A stretch of 64,000 bases of DNA. Origin: JAICUY01 sp038250515. Its GTDB lineage: Bacteria > Chloroflexota > Limnocylindria > QHBO01. Below, piece after piece: positions 24,874-33,588 of the stretch. Below the pieces are notes generated by a model, which saw only the letters and a program-made list of their open reading frames with translations, searched no databases and was not told the DNA's origin. The translations under genes and the position numbers were made by a program. The stretch lies in assembly GCA_038250515.1 (NCBI GenBank), contig JBBSCG010000004.1, positions 1 through 64,000 of the forward strand, written 5' to 3'. How positions within the stretch are numbered: position 1 is the first letter of the stretch; each line of letters opens with the position of its first letter.

Positions 24874-25332
24874 CTACCAGAGCGCCGGTTTGGTGCTCAT
24901 CAGGAAGCCGATGGCGCCGGTCGCCGCGGCCATGCCGTACGCCACATAGCGCTGCCGCCTGGCTCGACGCTCCCAGCTCGCGGCGTCCGTCGGAGTCTGG
25001 CCCGGCCGGATGAGGCGTCGCAGGTTTGGCCGTGAGACGAAGGCCGCGACCAGCAGGTTTGCGGCGTACAGGCTCAGCGCGACGAGCATCCACGGTTGGC
25101 TCAGTAGACCGATTCCCAGCGTCAGCAGCAGCGCGATCCCGGTCACGGCCAACCCCAGCCCGATGAGCAGCGTCGGTCCGCCCTGCATGCGCATCAGCAG
25201 CCGCGCCCGCGTTCCCGGCTCCTCGCCGGCCGGTCTGCGGCGCAGCAGGAATGGCACGATGGCGCTCGGCGCGAGGAGCGCCATCGCCAGGCAGATGTGG
25301 GCGATGAGCAGGATCGGAAACCAAGCCGGCAT
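24874..25332 (-). CDS. Small integral membrane protein (DUF2269-like)
   Basis: A 152-residue protein with four helices (WFPILLIAHICLAMALLAPSA, LLIGLGLAVTGIALLL, WMLVALSLYAANLLVAAF, YVAYGMAAATGAIGFLM). An early helix with a His and the overall four-helix layout resemble DUF2269-type proteins, which is a weak assignment. The stop is 6 nt from the stop of the microprotein gene on the other strand. Confidence 0.6.
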   Translation of the reverse strand: MPAWFPILLIAHICLAMALLAPSAIVPFLLRRRPAGEEPGTRARLLMRMQGGPTLLIGLGLAVTGIALLLTLGIGLLSQPWMLVALSLYAANLLVAAFVSRPNLRRLIRPGQTPTDAASWERRARRQRYVAYGMAAATGAIGFLMSTKPALW

Positions 25333-25356
25333 GTTGGGCCGGATGCTAATGCATGG

Positions 25357-25704
25357 TCACGTTCGGCGATTCGGCTTCTTCATGACGCCGACTCGCTTCA
25401 GAACGGCCGGGATGTTGACCGACCAGCCGACCCCGATCGGTTTGTCGGTGAAGATGCGGTTGCTGCTGGTGTTCCAGTAGCTGTCGCGAATGCGTTTGAA
25501 GCTCGGCAGGCGGAAGTCGTAGGGCACGAAGCCGATGAGCTTGCCCTCCCAGGTCCGCTCCGCCGGCGCCTTGCGCATCTCCCTGTAGATCGCGCCGGCC
25601 ACGGCGGCCATCACGGCGGTGCGAATCAGCCAGCCGAAAGCGCTCAGCTCTTCGCCGACCGTGCCAGCGGTATCGGAAATGTCATCGCGGACTCGTTCGA
25701 TCAT
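25357..25704 (-). CDS. Small conserved protein of unknown function (DUF5808-like)
   Basis: A 115-residue protein. The ATG at 25704 has a perfect AGGAGG site and is preferred to a longer in-frame start 33 nt upstream. A central helix (IRTAVMAAVAGAIYREMRK) may contact the membrane. The C-terminal RIFTDKPIGVGWSVN resembles DUF5808 sequences, where a PxGxGWxxN motif is conserved. Function unknown. Confidence 0.6.
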   Translation of the reverse strand: MIERVRDDISDTAGTVGEELSAFGWLIRTAVMAAVAGAIYREMRKAPAERTWEGKLIGFVPYDFRLPSFKRIRDSYWNTSSNRIFTDKPIGVGWSVNIPAVLKRVGVMKKPNRRT

Positions 25705-25758
25705 GTGGCTCCTCCTCTTGCTGGTGCCTGATCGCAAGCGCCGTGCCGCTCATGCGAC

Positions 25759-26979
25759 TCAGCTTGTCGGCAGCAGCGAGAGAAGTATGGCCGCATGGCC
25801 GCGGATGAGCTGGTTCCTCAGCTCGTCGGCGAGCTGGTCGAGCGTCGCGGCGAAGAGTACGTGGAAGCTGACCAGGCGCAGGTCGCCTCGAGGCGCCGCA
25901 AGATTTTCACCGCTCATCTCCATGTCCGCGCCCTCCGGGATCCGCTGCATGAATCTCGGCCTGGTGCTCGGCTGCGGGCCCGGCTCGGGCGTTGTCACGG
26001 CTGCCGCCAGCGGTTGTGGTGCGACGACGATGGGCTTTGGCTGGGGAGGTGGAGGCGGCGGTGGAGCTGCGACGCCCACCACCCCGGACTGCCCGCCGCC
26101 CGGTAGCTCGGTGACCGGTGACGCGCGCGGCGCGGGCGTGGACGTCCGAGTCGGCGTCGGCGTCGGCGTCGGAATCGGCTTCGGGCTCGCGGTGGCAATT
26201 GGCGTCGGCTTCGGCGTCGCCGCGGGGCTGCCGGATGGGCCTGTCGGCCCGGGAGTCGGGGTGGCCGTCGGAGCCGGCGTCGGAGCGGGCGTGGACCTGG
26301 CCGTCGGTACCGGCGTCGGAGCCGGCGTCGGCGAAGGAGTGGATGGAGGCGGTGCCGCCGGAGGCGCATCGGTCACGGTGATGCCGGCGTAGTAGATGGC
26401 CATGATCTGTGCCGCCGATTTCCCGTTGAGGCCGCAGGCCTGGGTGCCCCACTGGTACATCTTCCAGCCGTTCGCGTTTGCGCCACAGGCCTCGTAGGCC
26501 GATCCGGCGTTGTAGTACGTCGGAAAGATCCTGCCGTTCTTCAGCGCGAGCGTCGACCAGGTCGAATCGACGGCCGCTGCGGCGCTCGGCCAGGTCGCCC
26601 GGGACGGGTCATAGACCTGGTCGCGCGTTGTGTCGAACACGTCGAAACACTGGCCACTGCCGTCGGCCACGTAGCCGCGCCAGTGCAGCACCTGGTACCA
26701 GGCGTAGTTCTTGATGGCCAGCGCGCCCGATCGCAGCGATTCGGTCGTCCAGGAACCGATCCACTCGCGTGAGAGGACGTTCTTGACGTAGACCTTGAAG
26801 TTGACGGTGTCGACCGCGCCTGACGCCGCGCGAAAGACCCGGATGCTGGCTGGCGGTTGTGCCTCGGACGTCCAGTTGCTGCACGAGGCGGCCGCGACCG
26901 GGGCGGTGAGGCCCGGGAAGGCACCGAATGAGGCGACGAGCACGGCCAGCAGCAGGGCCGTCGCGGTGCGTCGTGGCAT
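25759..26979 (-). CDS. Exported SpoIID/LytB-domain protein with long Pro/Thr-rich linker
   Basis: A 406-residue exported protein with a signal peptide (ALLLAVLVASFGAF...VAAA). Residues ~45-200 form a SpoIID/LytB-like domain: YVKNVLSREWIGSW, GALAIKNYAWYQVLHWRGY and FPTYYNAGSAYEACG are typical. SpoIID proteins cleave denuded peptidoglycan strands or act in wall remodelling. Residues ~205-335 are a PTPxPTP low-complexity linker, and the last ~70 residues are a helical C-terminus (LDQLADELRNQLIRGHAA). TACGGT 8 nt before the ATG suggests leaderless expression. Confidence 0.82.
   Translation of the reverse strand: MPRRTATALLLAVLVASFGAFPGLTAPVAAASCSNWTSEAQPPASIRVFRAASGAVDTVNFKVYVKNVLSREWIGSWTTESLRSGALAIKNYAWYQVLHWRGYVADGSGQCFDVFDTTRDQVYDPSRATWPSAAAAVDSTWSTLALKNGRIFPTYYNAGSAYEACGANANGWKMYQWGTQACGLNGKSAAQIMAIYYAGITVTDAPPAAPPPSTPSPTPAPTPVPTARSTPAPTPAPTATPTPGPTGPSGSPAATPKPTPIATASPKPIPTPTPTPTRTSTPAPRASPVTELPGGGQSGVVGVAAPPPPPPPQPKPIVVAPQPLAAAVTTPEPGPQPSTRPRFMQRIPEGADMEMSGENLAAPRGDLRLVSFHVLFAATLDQLADELRNQLIRGHAAILLSLLPTS
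26110..26360. repeat. Low-complexity GTCGGC-rich repeat tract (Pro/Thr linker coding)
   Basis: Imperfect six-base repeats such as GTCGGC run through this stretch of the SpoIID-like gene. They encode the Pro/Thr/Ala linker and may vary in length between strains. Confidence 0.6.
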
Positions 26980-26987
26980 GGGCGGGC

Positions 26988-26993
26988 ACCGTA
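26988..26993 (-). promoter_or_regulatory. -10 hexamer of the SpoIID-like gene
   Basis: TACGGT on the minus strand, 8 nt before the ATG at 26979. Confidence 0.4.
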
Positions 26994-27041
26994 GCAGCGC
27001 ACCTCACCACACCGCACCCCAACGAAAGTACCGTTCGCCGG

Positions 27042-27911
27042 TCAGGCCCAGCGGTGCACGCGCTCGCGGATGCGGGTGAAGCCGAGCTCCTCGCACAGGC
27101 CGATGAAGTCCTCGCGCGGCACTCCGCGCCACTCCAGGTCGGCCAGGCTGGTGGTACCGATGTCGGAATCGGTGCTCAGCATGGCCAGCCGCCGGTAGAG
27201 CAGCGCCTCCTCGCGCTGCTCGTCGAGGGTCGCGGCCAGGCGGCTGGCGTTGCGCAGCGGTAGATCCCAGTCGAGGGCGCTCGCCGGAATGGCCTCGAGA
27301 TGCCCCCAGCGCGCCAGCACGCTGGCGGCCGATTTGGCTCCCCAGCCGGGGAGGCCGGGGAATCCGTCGGCGGCATCGCCGACCAGGGCGAGGTAGTCGG
27401 GGATGCTCAGCGGCGGGACGCCCCACTTCTCGATCACGCCCGCTTCGGTGTAGGTGCGGTTGCGGATCCGATCGCGCAGCACGACCTGCTCGTCGCGAAC
27501 ACATTGCGCCAGATCCTTGTCGACGGAGCAGATGACGACCTGCTCGGGGTCGTCGCCGAAGCGAGCGACGGCAGTCGCGATGGCGTCGTCGGCCTCGTCG
27601 GCGACCATCGGCCAGACGGTGATGCCGATCGTCCGCAATGCCCGCTCCGCGTCGTTGAACTGGACGAGGAGCTCCGGCGGCACGCCGGCATCGGTCTTGT
27701 AGCCGGGATAGACATCGTTGCGCCACGAGGCGATGACGTGGTCAGTTGCGGCAGCGATATGGGTCACGTCAGGCTCGCGCAGCAGCGACAGCATCGAGTC
27801 GAGCAGCCCGTGAATGGCATTCACCGGTCGGCCGTCCGGCGCGTTCTCGGGTGGGCGCGAAAAGTGGGCGCGGAACAGCTCGAAGGTCGCGTCGACGAGG
27901 TGGAGCTTCAT
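27042..27911 (-). CDS. 5'-3' exonuclease (FEN/PolA N-terminal nuclease type)
   Basis: A 289-residue stand-alone nuclease of the FEN family. Acidic metal ligands are seen in HLVDATFELF, ADEADDAIATAVARF, ICSVDKDLAQ and ALVGDAADGFPGLPGWGAKSA, the last being the helix-hairpin-helix region. In bacteria such proteins remove RNA primers or flaps. The ATG at 27911 fits the family N-terminus; a longer in-frame start adds 26 residues without family character. TATCCT lies 10 nt upstream. Confidence 0.88.
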   Translation of the reverse strand: MKLHLVDATFELFRAHFSRPPENAPDGRPVNAIHGLLDSMLSLLREPDVTHIAAATDHVIASWRNDVYPGYKTDAGVPPELLVQFNDAERALRTIGITVWPMVADEADDAIATAVARFGDDPEQVVICSVDKDLAQCVRDEQVVLRDRIRNRTYTEAGVIEKWGVPPLSIPDYLALVGDAADGFPGLPGWGAKSAASVLARWGHLEAIPASALDWDLPLRNASRLAATLDEQREEALLYRRLAMLSTDSDIGTTSLADLEWRGVPREDFIGLCEELGFTRIRERVHRWA

Positions 27912-27966
27912 TGGTCTGGGCAGGATAGGCGGGGACGCGGGCATGGGCCATGCTTTGACGCACGGT

Positions 27967-28097
27967 GTGTCATCATCGAAGCTGCGCATTGCCCTCCTGG
28001 TGGCACCGATGATTCCCGCCCCGCCGCCGCCCTACGCCGGGACGGAGCGCGTGGTACGAGGCGCTGTACCGAAGGCTCGTGGACGAGCGCGGGTGAG
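27967..28097 (+). pseudogene. Decayed N-terminus of a GT4 glycosyltransferase
   Basis: The 327-bp gap 27912-28238 holds no intact gene. In one frame, KLRIALLVAPMIPAPPPPYA then GTERVV matches the N-terminus of family 4 glycosyltransferases. One base after GTGGTA the continuation EALYRRLVDERG (typical TERVVxALxxxLVxRGH) is in the next frame and ends at TGA. No clear start codon precedes it. The remainder, 28098-28238, shows nothing I can name. Confidence 0.5.
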
Positions 28098-28238
28098 GCC
28101 GATTCAGTAAGCCGCCAGTAAGTGGCTGGTAATGGGTGGTGTGGCACGATCGCCTCGCGGGGGAGCGGCGCGGGCGCGTGCCCTGCGATTCTCTCGGCGG
28201 CGGCCCACTGGCGCGCCGGGAACCGCGCCGTTCCCCTG

Positions 28239-29987
28239 TTAGACGGCGAGCGGCTCGCGGTACTCCCCGTAGACGTGCCGCAGCACGCCGCACATCTCAC
28301 CGAGGGTGGCGTAGGCGCGCACGCACTCGATGATGGCCGGCATCAGGTTCACGTCGCCGCGCCGCGCCTCGTCCTCGAAGCGTCGCATGGCGGCGGCGTG
28401 CGCGGGTGCGTCGCGCTCCGACCGCACGCGCGCCAGGCGTCCGAGGTGTCGCGCCTCCTGCTCGCGCGAGATGCTCAGCAGCGGGATGCCCGGCTCTTCC
28501 CCGGGGTTCGCGTACTTGGTGACGCCCACGACGTCGCGTTCATGCTCCTCGAGCTCGCGCGTCTGCTCGTAGGCGGCATCGGCGATCTCCGCCTGCGGGA
28601 ATCCCTGCTCGATGGCGCGGACCATACCGCCGAGGTCGTCGATCTGGCGGATGTAGTCCCACGCCCGCTGCTCGGTCTGATTCGTGAGCGTCTCGACGAA
28701 ATAGGAGCCGGCCAGCGGATCGACCGTGTTCGCGGCGCCGGACTCCTCGGCCAGGATCTGCTGCTGACGCAGTGCGATCAGAGCGGCCTCTTCCGATGGA
28801 ACCGCCCACGCCTCGTCGTAGGCATCGGTATGCAGCGATTGCGTGCCACCGAGGACGCCTGCCAACGCCTGGATGGCGACGCGGGTGAGGTTGTTGAGCG
28901 GCTGCTGGGCCGTCAATGACACGCCGGCCGTCTGGGTGTGGAAGCGCATCCAGGTGGAGCGCTCGTTCTCGGCGCCGAAGCGTTCGCGGGCGAGCTTGTA
29001 CCAGATGCGACGTGAGGCGCGGAACTTGGCGATCTCCTCGAAGAAGTCGTTGTGCGAATTGAAGAAGAAGCTCAGCCGTGGTGCGAAGTCGTCGAAGCGC
29101 AGACCGCGCGCGACCGCGTCCTCGACATAGGCGATCCCGTCGGCGATGGTGAAGGCCAGCTCCTGGACGGCGGTCGCGCCGGCCTCGCGGATGTGATAGC
29201 CGGAGATCGAGATCGTGTTCCAGCGTGGCATTTCGCGGGTGCCGAACTCGACGGTGTCGGTCACCAGCTTCAACGAAGGCGCCGGCGGGAAGATGTACTC
29301 CTTCTGGGCGATGAACTCCTTGAGGATGTCGTTCTGCAGCGTGCCGGAGAGCTGGGCGCGTGGCACACCCATCTTCTCCGCGGCAACGATGTACATCGCC
29401 CAGATCATGGCGGCGGGCGAGTTGATGGTCATCGAGGTCGAGATGTCGGCCACCGGCAGGTCCGAGAGCAGGATCTCCATGTCCGCCAATGAGCTGACCG
29501 CCACGCCGCAGGTGCCGAACTCTCCGGCCGCCTCCGGCGCGTCGTGGTCGTAGCCGTACAAAGTCGGCATGTCGTAGGCGATCGACAGGCCGGTGCCACC
29601 GGCGGCGATCAGCTTCTTGAAACGCTCGTTGGTGTCCTCCGCCGTGCCGAACCCGGCGAACATGCGCATCGTCCACAGGCGCCCGCGATAGCCGGTGGGA
29701 TGGATGCCCCTCGTGTAGGGCGCCTCCCCGGGGAGCCCGAGATCCGCGATCTCATCCCAGCCGGCGTCACCGTCGGCCGATGCAGTGCTGAAGCGATAGC
29801 GCGGCCGTCCCCGATCGGGATCATTGGCGGGATCATGAAGGTCGGACGGCGTGTACAGCCGATCGATCTCGACACCGGACTGGGTGATGAAGCGCTGCCT
29901 GCGCTCTGGTGCCTTCTCGAGCGTCGGCTCCAGGCGCTCGGTCTGCCACTGGCGCTGGTGATCGGTCCATCGCTTGCTGTCGCTCAT
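28239..29987 (-). CDS. mcm: Methylmalonyl-CoA mutase, large-subunit N-terminal domain protein
   Basis: A 582-residue TIM-barrel mutase component without the B12-binding domain. IHPTGYRGRLWTMRMFAGFG, GTAEDTNERFKKLIA, TSMTINSPAAMIWAMY and HTQTAGVSLTAQQPLNN are signature motifs of the substrate domain. It interconverts methylmalonyl-CoA and succinyl-CoA (or ethylmalonyl/isobutyryl types). Its cobalamin subunit is probably the separate gene at 46.0 kb, next to the MeaB chaperone, 16 kb away. No promoter hexamer is seen close to the start. Confidence 0.92.
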   Translation of the reverse strand: MSDSKRWTDHQRQWQTERLEPTLEKAPERRQRFITQSGVEIDRLYTPSDLHDPANDPDRGRPRYRFSTASADGDAGWDEIADLGLPGEAPYTRGIHPTGYRGRLWTMRMFAGFGTAEDTNERFKKLIAAGGTGLSIAYDMPTLYGYDHDAPEAAGEFGTCGVAVSSLADMEILLSDLPVADISTSMTINSPAAMIWAMYIVAAEKMGVPRAQLSGTLQNDILKEFIAQKEYIFPPAPSLKLVTDTVEFGTREMPRWNTISISGYHIREAGATAVQELAFTIADGIAYVEDAVARGLRFDDFAPRLSFFFNSHNDFFEEIAKFRASRRIWYKLARERFGAENERSTWMRFHTQTAGVSLTAQQPLNNLTRVAIQALAGVLGGTQSLHTDAYDEAWAVPSEEAALIALRQQQILAEESGAANTVDPLAGSYFVETLTNQTEQRAWDYIRQIDDLGGMVRAIEQGFPQAEIADAAYEQTRELEEHERDVVGVTKYANPGEEPGIPLLSISREQEARHLGRLARVRSERDAPAHAAAMRRFEDEARRGDVNLMPAIIECVRAYATLGEMCGVLRHVYGEYREPLAV

Positions 29988-30031
29988 GCCGCCAAGTGTG
30001 CGGGCAAGACCGATGCCTCCGCAACCGACCT

Positions 30032-30955
30032 TCAGTCGACGAGGCTGGCCTCACGCTCCTCGGTGGCCGCCCGCTTCTCCTCGAAGCGCGAGGCGCTGGC
30101 GTCGAGGTGACCGAGGAAGTGCTTCAGCCGCGCTCGCGCCTGCTCCGCTCGCGGGGAGAGGCCGTCCATCTCGAAGATGCCCCAATGCCGCAGCAGCGGC
30201 CAGATGATCTCGTCATGGTGGATGCGCAGGTCGTAGATGCCGGCCTTGGCCATCTTCGCCGCCTTGCGCGTGTACTGGGCCATGCCGGCGCCGGGCATCT
30301 GGAAGTTGATGACTTCGGCGCTCACCGCCTCCACGACGCCGGATCGATCGATCTCGGCCGCCTCCGAGAGCATGTCACGGTAAAAGACCATGTGCAGGTT
30401 CTCATCGGCGGCGATGCGGGCCATGATGCGATCCGCCACCGGGTCCGATGAATAGCGACCCGTGTTGCGGTGGCTGATGCGCGTGGCGAGCTCCTGGAAG
30501 GCGACGTAGGCCAGCCCGCGCAGCACGTTGCCTTCATCGGCGTGGCTGTAGCCGATCTGCAGCTGCTGCATGCGGGCCCGCTCAAGGGCCACCGGATCGA
30601 TGTTGCGGGTGACGACCAGGTAGTCGCGCAGCACGATGGCATGCCTGCCTTCCTCGGCGGTCCATCGGTGCACCCAGTTGATCCAGGCACCGTCACCGCC
30701 CGCGAACATGCGGAAGATCTCGCGGTGGTAGCTGGGCAGGTTGTCCTCGGTGAGTAGATTGACCTCGAAGGCGATCTGCGCAACACCCGAGATGCGTGGC
30801 TGGTCCGGGGTCCACGGCTCCTTGTCGTAGTCGCGACCGACCGAATACGGGATGTAGTCGTGCGGAAACCATTCCCTGGCCATCCCGAGATGGCGGTTGA
30901 GGAACGCTTCAGCTCGCGGCTCGAGCTGGATGAGCAGGTCGCGGTCAGTTGTCAT
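30032..30955 (-). CDS. Acyl-ACP desaturase (soluble di-iron type)
   Basis: A 307-residue soluble ferritin-like di-iron enzyme. Metal ligands are visible in EVNLLTEDNLPSYHRE, TAEEGRHAIVLRDYL (EExxH), ELATRISH and ADENLHMVFYR (ExxH). It inserts a double bond into acyl-ACP using oxygen, so it implies aerobic membrane-lipid adaptation. A GAGG site precedes the ATG. The gap upstream, 30956-31181, holds no gene I recognise. Confidence 0.9.
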   Translation of the reverse strand: MTTDRDLLIQLEPRAEAFLNRHLGMAREWFPHDYIPYSVGRDYDKEPWTPDQPRISGVAQIAFEVNLLTEDNLPSYHREIFRMFAGGDGAWINWVHRWTAEEGRHAIVLRDYLVVTRNIDPVALERARMQQLQIGYSHADEGNVLRGLAYVAFQELATRISHRNTGRYSSDPVADRIMARIAADENLHMVFYRDMLSEAAEIDRSGVVEAVSAEVINFQMPGAGMAQYTRKAAKMAKAGIYDLRIHHDEIIWPLLRHWGIFEMDGLSPRAEQARARLKHFLGHLDASASRFEEKRAATEEREASLVD

Positions 30956-31181
30956 GGGAGCCTCAACTGGACAGAGCGCCCCGAAGTCGACGACGCGCGT
31001 GTAGTCAGTACGCTTGGCGGCAATGTTTGCATGATCCGCGCCGTAATGCTGCGCGGACGATAATCACAGGGATGCCGCAATCCTGCTGGCAAGCTCCGGC
31101 GAGATCGCACGATCAAGTCGACCACCGGATGGGCGGCCATTTGTTGCGGGGATGAGTGCGACGCTCAGCCAGCGAGCTGCC

Positions 31182-32456
31182 CTACGGGTAGAGGCCTCGC
31201 AGCTGCGTGGCTTCCGCAACACGCGCGACGGCCACCATCATCGCCGCGCTGCGCAGGTCAACACCCTTCTCCTCGCTCATGGCAACAACGTTGGCAAAGG
31301 CGTCATCCATGATGCGGTCGAGCTGCGAAGCGATCTCTGCATCGGTCCAGAAGAACGACTGCATGTCCTGCACCCATTCGAAGTAGTTGAGTACCATGCC
31401 GCCGGCTGTGCACAGGATGTCGGGAATCATCCGGACCTGGTGCTCGCGCAGGATGGCGTGCGCCTCGGGCGTGGTGGGAGCGTTCGAGGCCTCGGCCACG
31501 ATCCTGGCGCGGACGCCGCTGGCATTGGCGCCGGTGATCTGGCTCTGCACGCCCGCCGAGACGAGGATGTCGCAGTCAGCCGAGAAGATGTCGGCGCGGC
31601 GCATCGGCTCCGTTTCGGGCAGCCCGGCGATGGCGTCGTGCTCGTGCACCCAGGCGACCGCCCGGTCGACGTCGATGCCGGACGGCCGAGCCACGGCGTC
31701 GCGGTCGTCGGCGATGGCGATCATTCGGCAGCCGGCTGCGCACAACATCTCGGCCAGGATGCTGCCGACGCGCCCGAATCCCTGGATCGCGACACGCGCG
31801 CCGTCGAGTGGCAGGTCGATTGCCCGCGCGCAGGCGGCGATCGTGCGAAACGCCCCTCGGCTGGTTGCCTCGCGCCGTCCGCGCGTGCCGCCGATCTCCA
31901 GTGGCTTGCCCGACACCGCGGCGGCGACCGTCTGCCCGGTGTGCATCGAGTAGGTGTCCATGATCCAGGCCATCGTCTGTGAGCCGGTATTCACGTCAGG
32001 CGTCGGGATGTCGCGGTCAGGACCGATGAGCACGCTGATCTCCGTCGCATAGCGGCGTGTCAGACCCTCCCGTTCGTGGCGGCTGAGCGTCCTTGGATCG
32101 ACGACCACGCCGCCCGAGGCACCGCCGTACGGGATCTGCACCAGCGCGGCCTTCCAGCTGTTCAGCATCGCCTGGGCGCGCACCAGGTCGAGGGTGAGGT
32201 CCTTGGTGTAGCGGGTGCCGCCACTGGCAGGCCCACGGTTGATGTTGTGATGGACGCGGTAGCCCACGAAGCTCTGCACGTCGCCACCGTCCATCGTCAC
32301 CGGGAAATGCACCTCGAGCTCGCGCTTTGGTACGCGCAGAACGCGGCGCATGCCGTCGTCGAGGTTGAGCCGCTCCGCCGCCTGGTCGAGTGCCGCCTGT
32401 GCCGCTGCCCAGCCGCCCTGCGCGACTCGAGAGGATTCAGCCGCCTGCGAGACCAT
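31182..32456 (-). CDS. Glutamate dehydrogenase-like paralogue lacking catalytic lysines
   Basis: A 424-residue protein of the Glu/Leu/Phe/Val dehydrogenase family. The ATG at 32456 has an AAGGAG site 9 nt upstream. Lys in the substrate motif PAKGG is Ser here (GPASGGTRY, S78) and the catalytic Lys of GGGKGG is also Ser (GGASGGVVVDP, S114). K102 and D154 (DIPTPDVNT) are kept, as is the dinucleotide fold (VAIQGFGRVGS). It may be an inactive or regulatory partner of the intact enzyme at 52.8 kb, as in the known catalytic/regulatory pair in Thermus; that comparison is inference. Alternatively it has a new reaction. Confidence 0.88.
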   Translation of the reverse strand: MVSQAAESSRVAQGGWAAAQAALDQAAERLNLDDGMRRVLRVPKRELEVHFPVTMDGGDVQSFVGYRVHHNINRGPASGGTRYTKDLTLDLVRAQAMLNSWKAALVQIPYGGASGGVVVDPRTLSRHEREGLTRRYATEISVLIGPDRDIPTPDVNTGSQTMAWIMDTYSMHTGQTVAAAVSGKPLEIGGTRGRREATSRGAFRTIAACARAIDLPLDGARVAIQGFGRVGSILAEMLCAAGCRMIAIADDRDAVARPSGIDVDRAVAWVHEHDAIAGLPETEPMRRADIFSADCDILVSAGVQSQITGANASGVRARIVAEASNAPTTPEAHAILREHQVRMIPDILCTAGGMVLNYFEWVQDMQSFFWTDAEIASQLDRIMDDAFANVVAMSEEKGVDLRSAAMMVAVARVAEATQLRGLYP

Positions 32457-32601
32457 GTGGGGAGTCTCCTTCCATTCGGTGCACAGCAGGCTAGCAGACG
32501 CGTTCGCTCGGTCAGATACCGTGGCAACATGGCTGCGTCCATTCAAAGCCGCGCCGGCGCACCAGCATTCGCGACCGGCGTTCGAACAACCGAGGTGAGC
32601 C

Positions 32602-33540
32602 ATGGCACCCCGCGTCATGACCGTCGCTGGACCGATTCCGCCTGACAGCATCGGCTTCACGCTTCCCCACGAGCACACGGGCATCGCGCTTTGGCATGTC
32701 AAGGACCGATGGGACTACTGGGAGCTGACGCCCGATGACGAGCTGATCGCCGACGAGCTACGTGACTTCCGCCGCCGCGGCGGAACTGCTCTGGTCGACC
32801 TCACGCCGCCGGGTGTCGGTCGCGATCCGGAGCGGCTGCGACGCCTCGCCGGCAGCACGCGCCTGTTCATCGTGATGGGCACCGGCTGGTATCGGGAGAC
32901 GTACTACCCGCCCGAGGCACGCATCGATCGTCGCAGCGTCGACGACCTGGCGCGTGAGATGGTGGCCGAGTTCAACGATGGCGTCGCCGGGACGGGCGTG
33001 CGGCCGGGCATCATCGGCGAGATCGGGACCGACAAGCCGTGGGTCAGCGCCCAGGAGGAGCGGGTGCATCGGGCCGCGGCGCGCGCCGCGAAGCAGACCG
33101 GCATGGCAATCAGCACCCATGCCGTCCTGTCGCCGGTCGGCCTGGCGCAGTTGCGCATCTTCGCCGACGAGGGCGTGGACCCATCGCGCGTTGTCATCGG
33201 TCATGCCGATTCGTACCCGAATCTCGACCATTACCTGGCCGTGCTGGACCAGGGTGCCAACCTGCAGTTTGACTTCCTGGGGCAGCGTTTCGGCATTGAG
33301 GAGGCCGCCGAGCCGCGGTTGATCGAGATGATCGTCGAGCTGCTGGAGCGCGGCTTCGCCGATCAGCTGCTCCTGAGCCAGGACGTTTGCCACAACACGC
33401 AGCTGAAGGCCAACGGGGGATTCGGGTACGTGTACCTGCAGCAGCATTTCCTGCCGAAGCTGCGCACTGCGGCGGTGGGGGAGGGCGAGATCGAGCGCAT
33501 GACGGTCGACAATCCGCGTCGGATCCTGACAGTTCCCTGA
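32602..33540 (+). CDS. Phosphotriesterase-family metal-dependent hydrolase
   Basis: A 312-residue amidohydrolase-fold enzyme. The metal ligands are in TLPHEHTGI (HxH), GEIGTDKPW, STHAV, IGHADSYPN and SQDVCH. The family contains phosphotriesterases and quorum-quenching lactonases; the lysine-bridging position is a Glu-Ile-Gly type, which is usual in many PTE-like lactonases or unknown esterases. It is divergent from the dehydrogenase paralogue. No leaderless hexamer is obvious. Confidence 0.85.
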   Translation: MAPRVMTVAGPIPPDSIGFTLPHEHTGIALWHVKDRWDYWELTPDDELIADELRDFRRRGGTALVDLTPPGVGRDPERLRRLAGSTRLFIVMGTGWYRETYYPPEARIDRRSVDDLAREMVAEFNDGVAGTGVRPGIIGEIGTDKPWVSAQEERVHRAAARAAKQTGMAISTHAVLSPVGLAQLRIFADEGVDPSRVVIGHADSYPNLDHYLAVLDQGANLQFDFLGQRFGIEEAAEPRLIEMIVELLERGFADQLLLSQDVCHNTQLKANGGFGYVYLQQHFLPKLRTAAVGEGEIERMTVDNPRRILTVP

Positions 33541-33562
33541 AGAACGCGGTCGCACAACTTGA

Positions 33563-33588
33563 CATGACTATGGTAGTTTCGTGTCATG
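33563..33588 (+). promoter_or_regulatory. Inverted repeat at MerR-type gene start
   Basis: CATGAC (33563-33568) and GTCATG (33583-33588) are perfect inverted arms flanking the -10 hexamer. They are a candidate autoregulatory operator. Confidence 0.35.
33574..33579 (+). promoter_or_regulatory. -10 hexamer for leaderless MerR-type transcript
   Basis: TAGTTT, 6 nt before ATG 33586, with no ribosome binding site. Confidence 0.5.

Noticed and set aside
26110..26360. CRISPR or VNTR array
   Set aside because: Six-base repeats without spacers that translate into a Pro/Thr linker in frame.
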